Assembly: GCF_033095785.1 (NCBI RefSeq) | Contig: NZ_CP137134.1 | Coordinates: 1,302,001-1,366,000 of the forward strand | DNA: 64,000 nt | Reading direction: 5' to 3' | Source: Nitrosospira sp. Is2 | GTDB taxonomy: Bacteria; Pseudomonadota; Gammaproteobacteria; Burkholderiales; Nitrosomonadaceae | Shown here: positions 26,741 through 34,239 of the stretch, piece after piece | How positions within the stretch are numbered: the first letter of the stretch is position 1 | Layout of the letters: each line of letters starts with the position of its first letter | Program-made: the position numbers and the translations under genes | Notes under the pieces: model-generated | What the model saw: only the letters and a program-made list of their open reading frames with translations | What the model was told of the DNA's origin: nothing | The model's database searches: none

Positions 26741-27881
26741 CTTCTTCCGGCGGCAATAATTCCGCCGCAAAATTAAGGACCTCTGCGACTGGCACGCTCT
26801 CAACAAATGAGCAGGAATGCTCGCAGTGGTCTGTTATCGGCTGAAATGGCCAGGGTGAAATCGGCTTGGTTCCACAGTTGGGACATTCAAGTTGCCAGCT
26901 TATTGCCAGACGATGATTGTTCCGGGTCAAGGGCCCCCAGTTAAGCACGTTGGGCGCCCAAAAAATCCCGATTGTCTGCGCGCCGACTGCCCGCGCCAAA
27001 TGGAGCGGTCCTGTATCGTTGCTGATGACGAGCGAGCTTTTCCGTAAAAGCGCCGCTAACCCGCCAAGTCCAAGCGAAGTGCAGGGGATCGCGGCACGCT
27101 TCATTGCCTGCATCACGCTTGTTACGATCTCTTCTTCTTTTGGCGTGCCTGTGAGAACAACCTGATACCCCGCTTCTATAAGCTCATCAGCCGAGGTGGC
27201 GAATTTCGCTGCTGGCCAGACTCTGCGAAGGTCATCAGCGCCAGCATGCATGATGACGTAGGGCTTTCCTTTAATGATTTCTCTAACGACAGCCGTTTCT
27301 TGCTCATCTGTTTCTGTAACCTCAACCTGAGGTTCCAATCGCGTCGTACGCGCCCCAATCAAAGCGACCACCTCCAGATTGCGCAGAATTTCACTCTGGT
27401 AATGCACATAAGGAATAAAGCGATCGATGGGCTCCGCACCTTGATTGCGAAGTCCTACCGTGAGGCCCCCCCCGAGCGTGTTAATAAACGGATTAACCGC
27501 TTTACCATCGCCTTGCAGATGTATAACAACTGCAAATTTTTCCGCCCGCATTGCCTTGTAGAACTGTTCTACAGCGGTTGATTGAGCCGCTTGTCCCACG
27601 CAGGCGGCGCGATCTTTCATTGCAACCGCACTCTCATCGTTGACCCCAGCGAGTTGGGGTACACTGATCACTCTATCAACGGCCGAGGGGCGCGCGGATA
27701 GAAATTCCTTTGCCCAAGGCCTTGCCAGCAGCGTTAACTCGGCGTCAGGGTACGTTGCTTTGATCGCTCCCAACGCCGGCAAGGTGACAATAAGGTCACC
27801 CAGTGCCTTGGCATGCAGAACGGCAATCTTGTGCGGCGTCCCACCCAGCAAGCGCTGGCTCAAGTCACTCGGGATAATCAA
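26712..27881 (-). CDS. Heptosyltransferase-like glycosyltransferase, family 9
   Basis: A 389-residue family 9 enzyme on the opposite strand. KIAVLHAKALGDLIVTLPAL (18-37) is the N-terminal loop, with VVLTGTPKEEE and LVISNDTGPLHLARAVGAQT in the donor domain. Near the C-terminus it carries CPNC and, about 20 residues on, HCEHSC, a cysteine/histidine set that could bind a metal and is not part of the WaaC/WaaF core. Its 3' end overlaps the GT4 3' end by 29 bases, a convergent arrangement that would produce antisense overlap. Confidence 0.87.
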   Translation of the reverse strand: MIIPSDLSQRLLGGTPHKIAVLHAKALGDLIVTLPALGAIKATYPDAELTLLARPWAKEFLSARPSAVDRVISVPQLAGVNDESAVAMKDRAACVGQAAQSTAVEQFYKAMRAEKFAVVIHLQGDGKAVNPFINTLGGGLTVGLRNQGAEPIDRFIPYVHYQSEILRNLEVVALIGARTTRLEPQVEVTETDEQETAVVREIIKGKPYVIMHAGADDLRRVWPAAKFATSADELIEAGYQVVLTGTPKEEEIVTSVMQAMKRAAIPCTSLGLGGLAALLRKSSLVISNDTGPLHLARAVGAQTIGIFWAPNVLNWGPLTRNNHRLAISWQLECPNCGTKPISPWPFQPITDHCEHSCSFVESVPVAEVLNFAAELLPPEEATVRFRQSY

Positions 27882-27946
27882 TTCTCGCTTTCGTCATCTC
27901 GCCGATATACCGTCTCGACTCGCTGAGAGAGATCCCATCCGGGAAA

Positions 27947-28141
27947 TTACTCAATTTGGCCGATTGCTTTACTGACATCCGCAGGCGTCTGAAAGCTCTC
28001 CTCTGGTAGTTGCTCGAGTGTTTGCACTACCTTGTAGTCGGCACCCTTGGATTTCGCGTGCTTCACAATTTCGTCTTTCTTCGCCGGGTAATGCATGCCG
28101 GCCAAAAATTTTTGTACTTGAATAGGGTTAACTGTCGCCAT
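27947..28141 (-). CDS. DUF2795 domain protein
   Basis: A 64-residue protein with the DUF2795 pattern: IQVQKFLAGMHYPAKKDEIVKHAK followed by a short helix with LEQLPEESFQTPADVSKAI. Its function is unknown; the family is common in actinobacteria and proteobacteria as small stand-alone proteins. The start at 28141 follows GGGAGG by 5 bases; an upstream ATG at 28156 would lie inside the ribosome site. It is 65 bases upstream of the GT9 gene on the same strand and could share a transcript with it. Confidence 0.85.
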   Translation of the reverse strand: MATVNPIQVQKFLAGMHYPAKKDEIVKHAKSKGADYKVVQTLEQLPEESFQTPADVSKAIGQIE

Positions 28142-28341
28142 AGGTCCTCCCTTCATTGGTTAGTTCATGGATGGGATTCAGCTAGAACTCAAAGATCATT
28201 CGAGATTTTCCTTTGAATTTCAGGATAGACCACATATCAGCTGTGTGCAAAAGCACCTATTGCCATTGCTTCCACAATAGCGTTGAAGTCAGACGACAGC
28301 GGGAAAATTCTGCCTGTGGCCGGACTGGGGATGGCCTTTGT

Positions 28342-28710
28342 CTACCAATGTCCCTTGGCACGATTCCAATGGTAGAGCAATTTGGCAAAAGCATTGTAGG
28401 CTAGATATGTGATCTGTCTGAGGACGGGCAACCGCAACAGTTTCGCCAACCAGCGCTGCCCGGGCGTTTGCAGCCAGAGGCGGGTGAAGGCGTCGGCGCC
28501 AATGTCGAGCCGGCCATCCTCGGCTTTGACATGCAAGCGCTCGCGGACCTGCTCCAAGGGAGCGCCTACCTCCCTTGCCGCTTCCGGATGGGTATGGACA
28601 TCGATCCACTCAACATCCTTGACACCGCAGGCCTCCATACGCTGGCGCTGGTCCTTGATCCCCGCATTGCAAACGGGGCAGGCGCTGTTGTAGTAAACCT
28701 TGGTGGACAT
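28342..28710 (-). CDS. DCC-family thiol-disulfide oxidoreductase-like protein (DUF393)
   Basis: A 122-residue thioredoxin-fold-like protein with the family motif CPVC at residues 11-14 (VYYNSACPVCNAGI), then EWIDVHTHPEA and GADAFTRLWLQTPGQRWLA. The CxxC pair suggests redox activity, but no partner is known. It is separated by about 80 bases from the lipoprotein gene upstream. Confidence 0.85.
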   Translation of the reverse strand: MSTKVYYNSACPVCNAGIKDQRQRMEACGVKDVEWIDVHTHPEAAREVGAPLEQVRERLHVKAEDGRLDIGADAFTRLWLQTPGQRWLAKLLRLPVLRQITYLAYNAFAKLLYHWNRAKGHW

Positions 28711-28751
28711 GCTCCAGTTCCCGGCACGTTGTTTCTCGCCACATCAAGCTC

Positions 28752-28774
28752 AAATGGGGTCAGAGCTATTTTTG
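28752..28774. repeat. GGGGTCAGAG-type dispersed repeat remnant
   Basis: A single AAATGGGGTCAGAGCTATTTTTG. Motifs of the form TGGGGTCAGAG flanked by A/T runs are found in many proteobacterial genomes next to REP-associated tyrosine transposases. Only one copy is visible here and no transposase, so it is at most a solo remnant. Confidence 0.3.
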
Positions 28775-28790
28775 CTTCAAGGCCTTTTCG

Positions 28791-29141
28791 TTACTCACAG
28801 CGATAGACTACGCCTAATACCGTGGTATTTGAAGTGCCCTTGCTGCCCCATGCATTGGTATTACTTGAATCCTGTACCCAGACGTAGTTTCCGCCCATTT
28901 TAGCCGCCTTGTTGCGGAGATCATTTCTGGCGCCAATAAGCAGATTCTTATTGGATGTATAGTCCCCCGTAAACCAGTTCCCCTGAGAGCCGACGACATC
29001 GCCCAGCGGCTTGCAATTACCGGACGGCTTTTCGGTCACAAGCTCGACAGTCTTTCCTCCCGGTGTGGTAGGAATAGCGGAACAGCCCAAAAGAAGGGCT
29101 GACAGAACAACTGGCAATGCAATGTTCGTTTTTGCAATCAT
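28791..29141 (-). CDS. DUF4156 lipoprotein
   Basis: A 116-residue lipoprotein. The signal peptide ends at the lipobox LLLGC with the lipidated Cys at residue 20, followed by SAIPTTPGGKTVEL and the DUF4156 core (CKPLGDVVGSQG, NKAAKMGGNYVWVQ, VLGVVYRCE). Two cysteines in the mature part could form a disulfide. Ser after the lipidated Cys predicts outer-membrane sorting. The function is unknown; it stands alone. Confidence 0.85.
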   Translation of the reverse strand: MIAKTNIALPVVLSALLLGCSAIPTTPGGKTVELVTEKPSGNCKPLGDVVGSQGNWFTGDYTSNKNLLIGARNDLRNKAAKMGGNYVWVQDSSNTNAWGSKGTSNTTVLGVVYRCE

Positions 29142-29288
29142 ATACTTTCTCCTCTAATCCCAAGTTTTTAGTCCGCCCGGACCATTTTGTGTATAAAAAT
29201 TAATTTTGACCATTGTCAGCCTGGAAGAAACCTCTTGACGATTGAATCTTACGACACTTCTCAACATAACCCCCGTCTGACGGGGCGC

Positions 29289-29621
29289 TCAGGCCTGTCG
29301 CGGCCCAAACATAATGATCGCCATGCCTGCGAGCGCCACTAGAGAACCTGCCACATCCCACGCCGTAGGCTTGATGCCGTCAATCGCCCACAGCCACAGC
29401 ACTGCCGTGAAGATATAAACGCCCCCATAAGCGGCATAGGTCCGGCCCGCAGCCGTCGGGTGAAGAGTAAGCAGCCAGGCAAACAACGCGAGACTTGCGG
29501 CGGCCGGGATAAGAATCCAGGCACTGTGGCCCTGCTTGATCCAGAGGTAAGGCAGGTAGCAGCCCACGATTTCCGCAATGGCTGTAGCAAGGAAGAGCAA
29601 AAGAGTTTTCAGCTCAAACAC
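29289..29621 (-). CDS. ynfA: YnfA/UPF0060 family membrane protein
   Basis: A 110-residue protein with four membrane segments, of the YnfA family, distantly related to small multidrug-resistance transporters. Marks are LFLATAIAEIVGCYLPYLW, the polar loop HPTAAGRTYAAYGGVYI and DGIKPTAWDVAGSLVALAG. Length and segment count are normal. Transport function is inferred from the family. A decayed monooxygenase gene lies immediately upstream on the same strand. Confidence 0.92.
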   Translation of the reverse strand: MFELKTLLLFLATAIAEIVGCYLPYLWIKQGHSAWILIPAAASLALFAWLLTLHPTAAGRTYAAYGGVYIFTAVLWLWAIDGIKPTAWDVAGSLVALAGMAIIMFGPRQA

Positions 29622-29648
29622 TGTTTAGCCATCCTAAGCAGTTCACAG

Positions 29649-29950
29649 CTATCGGGTAACGCGATATCTGTTGATTGCGGGCGCCGTCGCAACAAGTGGT
29701 AAAGCCTTGGCAAAAGCATTCTGCACATGAGCGCTCCCCATATGGCTATCGATAGCCAAACCATTTGCCTACTCTTCAACAACGGTGAAGTCGCTCGGGT
29801 CAGCCTCGTTTTGAAAAAGCTGATAGCTGACGCAACCGCGTTCTTTGCGTGTTTCCTCTACATGGCGCAGCAAAACGGACCTCAGCTCGTCATTTTCTCA
29901 GAGCGCGCAGTTATCCTGGCCAGCACCCTTGCACTATTGTTGTTTTCCAT
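29649..29950 (-). pseudogene. Decayed antibiotic-biosynthesis-monooxygenase (YgiN-like) gene
   Basis: On the minus strand an ATG at 29950 opens ARVLARITARSEKM; after a one-base deletion the next frame continues as ELRSVLLRHVEETRKERGCV, SYQLFQNEADPSDFTVVEE, then TAG (29771-29769) where the family has Trp, then ANGLAIDSHMGSAHVQ, NAFAKALPLVATAPAINRY and a stop at 29649. This is a complete small quinol-monooxygenase-type protein of about 100 residues with two separate lesions, a frameshift and a nonsense codon. Plus-strand frames in this region look like shadows. A transcribed but dead gene next to ynfA. Confidence 0.8.
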
Positions 29951-30090
29951 GCTTCGTCTCTCATCGCAAATTTTGGTAGAAATCAGGAAACCGGATCCCT
30001 GCCGCCATGTCCCATGGCCCCGCGTGCATCACCCCTATTCTATCGCGACCAATTTTGCCTCGGCGATCTAATGAGAACGCCTCCTTTTTT

Positions 30091-30759
30091 TTATTTCTCC
30101 GCACGCGCTTTCTCGATGGAGCGCGTCATTACAGCCTTGAAGAGCTTGGGTATCGCGACGGTGTTCGACATATTGGCGACAAAGTCCGGTATCAGACCGC
30201 CTGGATTCGTCAGAAGCGTATAGGTGAGCCGCGTGCGTGTACCTCCACTGATCGGTTCGGCGACCCATGAGCCTTCGTTAAGCCTGATCCTTACCACGCC
30301 TTTAACCTCGGGCTCGGCGTCAGGGCGCGCGGTCCACTCGCTGCGGAACACGCCGCTGTTTGCGGGCGTCCCCCGCGTCATCCTGAACTTCAGAGGATAA
30401 TCCCGCTCGCTCACGAAAGGCGGCGCAATCCGGTTATAGGCCACAACTTCACTGTCGTTGTTACGGCTAAGCACGCGCGATTCGATTACATACGGCATGA
30501 AATTAGGGTAATTTTCGAAGTCGTTGACAACATTAAAAATGACCTCCGGCGGTGCCTCCACCTCGGCGATTGCGACAATCCTGCGGCCCTTCTCCACGTC
30601 CTTGGTAAAAATGACAAGCTCTCCTGTACGGTAGGCTTCGGCCCAGCCTGCCCCGGGGCTTTGCACGTCCAGAGACCACGCGACGGGGACGGCGCACCCT
30701 AATAGCAGGCCGGCGCCAAAGACGGCGAGACGGTGCATGAGCTTGATCACGCTGCTCAT
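30091..30759 (-). CDS. Periplasmic START/SRPBCC-domain protein
   Basis: A 222-residue protein with a signal peptide (about residues 1-29, LAVFGAGLLLGCAVPVAWS) and one SRPBCC/START-like domain: VEAPPEVIFNVVNDFENYPNFMPYV (a hallmark of the fold), SERDYPLKFRM, WVAEPISGGTRTRLTYTLL and FVANMSNTVAIPKLF. Such domains bind hydrophobic ligands or lipids. The ATG overlaps the stop of the methyltransferase gene upstream by 4 bases, so the two are coupled. The ligand is unknown. Confidence 0.82.
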   Translation of the reverse strand: MSSVIKLMHRLAVFGAGLLLGCAVPVAWSLDVQSPGAGWAEAYRTGELVIFTKDVEKGRRIVAIAEVEAPPEVIFNVVNDFENYPNFMPYVIESRVLSRNNDSEVVAYNRIAPPFVSERDYPLKFRMTRGTPANSGVFRSEWTARPDAEPEVKGVVRIRLNEGSWVAEPISGGTRTRLTYTLLTNPGGLIPDFVANMSNTVAIPKLFKAVMTRSIEKARAEK

Positions 30760-31364
30760 CCGGTCGATCCCGCCTTGATCAAAAGAATGCTGCGAAACCA
30801 GCCCCGGCCCAGGACCGGCGTATCGCTGACACTCTTCAATTCCGGCACAGCAGCCAGCACTTCTTCAAAAACGACATCGAGTCGCGTAACGAGATGCTGG
30901 GATAGAAGATTCAACGTTCGTCTAAACCATGCCGTCTCACTCGGCTTGAGAAATTTATCCAGTATCAGCACGCTGCCGCCCGGCTTCAATACGCGCGCTG
31001 TTTCTCGCAAGCAGGCGCGTCCATCGGGAACAATCGCAAGGATCAAATGCAGCACGACATGATCGAAACATTCGTCCGCGAAAGGCAGAGACATGCTATT
31101 GCCCTGGACCAGGTTCATGTGAAGATTTCTTATGCGCGGCTTTACTCTATGTAACATGGCAGCCGTGAGATCAAGGCCGGTATAAGCATGTCCTGGTGGA
31201 AGATGAGGGAGATCGAGCCCGGTGCCGATACCGTTGATAAGAATGTCCTGGCTCCCTTGCTGTGGCAGTTGCGCCAGGCTTGCTGCACGCAACCCGCCGC
31301 CCGCGGTTGCAAGCAAGGCGTCGTAAAGCGGTGCGATGATCGTGTAGGAACGGCGCAAGGACAT
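30756..31364 (-). CDS. Class I SAM-dependent methyltransferase
   Basis: A 202-residue methyltransferase of the UbiE/COQ5-like fold. SAM-binding motif I is ILINGIGTGLDLPHL (41-55), motif II YTGLDLTAAML, motif III LPFADECFDHVVLHLILAIV, with LKPGGSVLILDKF beyond. The substrate is not identifiable. It sits 6 bases after lgt and overlaps the START-domain gene, suggesting lgt-methyltransferase-START as an operon, perhaps acting on a lipid. Confidence 0.85.
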   Translation of the reverse strand: MSLRRSYTIIAPLYDALLATAGGGLRAASLAQLPQQGSQDILINGIGTGLDLPHLPPGHAYTGLDLTAAMLHRVKPRIRNLHMNLVQGNSMSLPFADECFDHVVLHLILAIVPDGRACLRETARVLKPGGSVLILDKFLKPSETAWFRRTLNLLSQHLVTRLDVVFEEVLAAVPELKSVSDTPVLGRGWFRSILLIKAGSTG

Positions 31365-31370
31365 GAGCTT

Positions 31371-32228
31371 CTACTGGCGGTTCCGTTTCCGCGCGGCAGC
31401 TGGTCTGCCCGCTTTTTCCGCAATCTCCCGCCCAGGGGGCGGCGCGGGCCGAGTACGATAAGCCCAAACGATCATGAGCACCCCTGCCACGATCATGGGT
31501 AGTGACAGCCATTGGCCCATACTGATACCTAACGTCAGCACGCCCATAAAGCCATCATCCGGTTCCCGGAAAAATTCCGCCAATGAACGGAATACGCCAT
31601 AGCCGGCAAGGAACATGCCGGAGACCGCGCCGACTGGTCTCGGGTTCGCCGAATAAAGCCACATCAATACAAAAAAGGCCAGCCCTTCCAGCGCAAACTC
31701 ATATAATTGGGATGGATGCCGCGGGAGCGCGTCCACATCTGGAAAGATCATGGCCCACGAAACATCGGTAGGCCGCCCCCACAACTCAGCGTTGATAAAA
31801 TTTCCGATGCGTCCCGCGCCCAAGCCCAAGGGTACCAACGGCGCGATAAAGTCCGTTACCGCCAGCCACGGCAGCTTATACTTTCGCGCCAACACTGCCA
31901 TCGCGGTGATCACCCCGAGGAACCCGCCATGGAAGGACATTCCCCCCTGCCATACGGCAAAGACCTCGAGAGGATGCTGCAGGTAATAGCCCAACTGGTA
32001 AAATATTACGTGGCCCAGGCGTCCGCCTAAAATTACCCCCAGCACGCCATAGAACAGCATGTCATCGAGCATGTTGGTGGTAAATGCCCCTTTGGGGTTC
32101 TGCTTGATGCGGTATCTACCCAGCAGTATGAAAAGGGCAAATCCCAACAGATACATGAGCCCATACCACCGGACCGCAAGCGGGCCGAGATGGATGGCAA
32201 TGGGGTCGAATTGGGGATGGACGAGCAT
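31371..32228 (-). CDS. lgt: Prolipoprotein diacylglyceryl transferase
   Basis: A 285-residue polytopic inner-membrane enzyme that moves diacylglycerol from phosphatidylglycerol to the lipobox Cys of prolipoproteins, the first lipoprotein maturation step. Marks are RWYGLMYLLGF, the signature GRIGNFINAELWGRP, GGMSFHGGFLG and HPSQLYEFALEG. The ATG at 32228 gives the family N-terminus MLVHPQFDPIAI; 17 upstream codons are ignored. It serves lipoproteins such as the DUF4156 protein and RlpA. Residues 265-285 are a basic tail. Confidence 0.95.
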   Translation of the reverse strand: MLVHPQFDPIAIHLGPLAVRWYGLMYLLGFALFILLGRYRIKQNPKGAFTTNMLDDMLFYGVLGVILGGRLGHVIFYQLGYYLQHPLEVFAVWQGGMSFHGGFLGVITAMAVLARKYKLPWLAVTDFIAPLVPLGLGAGRIGNFINAELWGRPTDVSWAMIFPDVDALPRHPSQLYEFALEGLAFFVLMWLYSANPRPVGAVSGMFLAGYGVFRSLAEFFREPDDGFMGVLTLGISMGQWLSLPMIVAGVLMIVWAYRTRPAPPPGREIAEKAGRPAAARKRNRQ

Positions 32229-32530
32229 GGTCTTCCGCTTATTTGAGGTAAAATACCTGTTGATCCGGTGAAGCGACAAATGTCATACCGCTTGCGGGCT
32301 GCATACTGTTGGCTTGGGCTAAATGCGGCTTAAGCCCGGAATGATGTAACGAATATGTATTTCTGGTGCCGCTGAGCAATTATACATACGGCGATCCCGT
32401 GCGCCCTAGAGGGCATGGAAAAAGACGCCTCTGAATGGTCTTTCTTTCCCTGCTAGGTTGAGATTCAAGCCTTTGTTCAATCCTCGACAATTGAGGCACT
32501 TCAGGTTTTTCGATATTTTTAGGAGCATAC
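32229..32530. other. Divergent lgt-ilvD intergenic region
   Basis: 302 bases without a gene. It holds a palindrome GCCC-TAGA-GGGC (about 32402-32413), a weaker inverted repeat around GGGCT...AGCCC (about 32316-32337) and CCTC-GACAATT-GAGG near 32482. TTAGGAG before 32531 is the ilvD ribosome site. No leader peptide with branched-chain codons and no riboswitch motif was recognised. Confidence 0.35.
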
Positions 32531-34204
32531 ATGCCAGACAACCAACGCAGCCGGGCGATTACCCAGGGTGCGCAGCGTTCTCCCAACCGCGCCATGCTGC
32601 GAGCGGTCGGTTTCAGTGATACAGATTTCGACAAACCCATTGTCGGCGTAGCCAATGGTTTTTCGACCATCACCCCCTGCAACAAGGGATTGAATGAGCT
32701 GGCGCTAAGGGCGGAGCACGCCCTGAAAAAAGCCGGCGCGATGCCGCAAATGTTCGGCACGATTACCGTCTCCGATGGGATTTCAATGGGAACGGAGGGC
32801 ATGAAGTATTCGCTGGTCTCGCGAGAAGTAATTGCGGACTCAATTGAGACCGCGGTGCAGGCGGAAAGCATGGACGGCGTGATTGCGGTGGGCGGTTGCG
32901 ACAAGAACATGCCGGGGGCAATGATCGCGATGGCGCGGATGAACGTCCCCGCGATTTTTGTGTATGGCGGGACCATTAAGCCGGGCCATTACAAAGGGCG
33001 GGACCTCACGATTGTGAGTGCGTTCGAGGCGGTCGGGCAATATACCGCGCACAAGATAGATGAAAAGGAACTGCTTGAAGTCGAGCGTCATGCATGTCCG
33101 GGCGCCGGTTCCTGCGGCGGCATGTTCACTGCGAACAGTATGTCCTCGGCTTTCGAGGCGATGGGCATGAGCCTGCCGTACTCTTCCACCATGGCCGCAG
33201 AAGATGATGAGAAGGGCGAGAGCGCTGCCCGCTCTGCGGAAGTGCTCGTTGAAGCCATTAGAAAGCAGCTGCGGCCGCGGGACATTATTACCCGCAAATC
33301 CATCGAAAACGCAATTGCTGTAATCATGGCGGTCGGTGGCTCAACCAACGCGGTATTGCACTTCCTGGCCATCGCTCATGCGGCCGAAGTAGCGTGGACT
33401 ATCGACGATTTCGAACTCATACGCGGCAAAGTCCCGGTCTTGTGCGACCTTAAGCCTTCCGGACGGTATGTTGCAACCGATCTGCACAAAGCCGGGGGCA
33501 TCCCCCAGGTAATGAAGATGCTGCTCGAACATGGCCTGTTGCATGGCGACTGCGTGACAATCAGCGGTGAGACGGTGGCAGAAATACTAAAGGATGTGCC
33601 GTCGGCACCGCGCAAGGATCAGTACGTCATCCGGGAGTGGGACAATCCCATGTACGCCCAAGGCCACCTCGCCATACTCAAAGGCAATCTTTCCACGGAG
33701 GGTTCGGTGGCAAAAATTACCGGGGTCAAAACACCAAAGATTACCGGGCCTGCCAGGGTTTTCGAATCGGAAGAAACATGCATGGCGGCTATCCTCGCGC
33801 GTCAGATCCAACCGGGTGATGTGGTCGTTATCCGCTATGAGGGGCCCAAAGGTGGTCCAGGCATGCGCGAAATGCTCTCCCCCACTTCAGCCCTGATCGG
33901 CGAAGGTCTCGGCGATTCAGTCGGTCTTATTACAGACGGTCGTTTTTCAGGGGGGACGTACGGGATGGTGGTCGGCCATGTCGCACCCGAGGCTTTCGTT
34001 GGCGGTACCATCGCACTGGTGCACGAGGGGGACTCAATTACTATCGATGCCGAGAAAAGGCTGCTGCAACTCAATGTTCCCGAGGATGAGCTTGCGCGCC
34101 GCCGCGCGGAATGGACACCACCGCAGCCGCGTTATACGCGCGGCGTCCTCGCCAAGTACGCCAAACTGGTTTCGACCGCCAGTCTGGGAGCCGTGACGGA
34201 TTAA
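32531..34204 (+). CDS. ilvD: Dihydroxy-acid dehydratase
   Basis: A 557-residue Fe-S dehydratase that converts dihydroxy-isovalerate and dihydroxy-methylvalerate to the keto acids for valine, leucine and isoleucine. Cluster ligands are Cys50 (TITPCNKG), Cys123 (GGCDKNMPG) and Cys195 in CPGAGSCGGMFTANSM (from about 189). The C-terminal SALIGEGLGDSVGLITDGRFSGG is intact. Length is normal. It is followed after 35 bases by the DUF255 gene. Confidence 0.97.
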   Translation: MPDNQRSRAITQGAQRSPNRAMLRAVGFSDTDFDKPIVGVANGFSTITPCNKGLNELALRAEHALKKAGAMPQMFGTITVSDGISMGTEGMKYSLVSREVIADSIETAVQAESMDGVIAVGGCDKNMPGAMIAMARMNVPAIFVYGGTIKPGHYKGRDLTIVSAFEAVGQYTAHKIDEKELLEVERHACPGAGSCGGMFTANSMSSAFEAMGMSLPYSSTMAAEDDEKGESAARSAEVLVEAIRKQLRPRDIITRKSIENAIAVIMAVGGSTNAVLHFLAIAHAAEVAWTIDDFELIRGKVPVLCDLKPSGRYVATDLHKAGGIPQVMKMLLEHGLLHGDCVTISGETVAEILKDVPSAPRKDQYVIREWDNPMYAQGHLAILKGNLSTEGSVAKITGVKTPKITGPARVFESEETCMAAILARQIQPGDVVVIRYEGPKGGPGMREMLSPTSALIGEGLGDSVGLITDGRFSGGTYGMVVGHVAPEAFVGGTIALVHEGDSITIDAEKRLLQLNVPEDELARRRAEWTPPQPRYTRGVLAKYAKLVSTASLGAVTD

Positions 34205-34239
34205 CGCGCGGCTTGACTCGTCCGTGCCGGGGTAAAACC

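Noticed and set aside
29727..30071. Plus-strand open frame of 114 codons
   Set aside because: It lies opposite the decayed monooxygenase gene, has no recognisable domain, and overlaps another open frame; a shadow.
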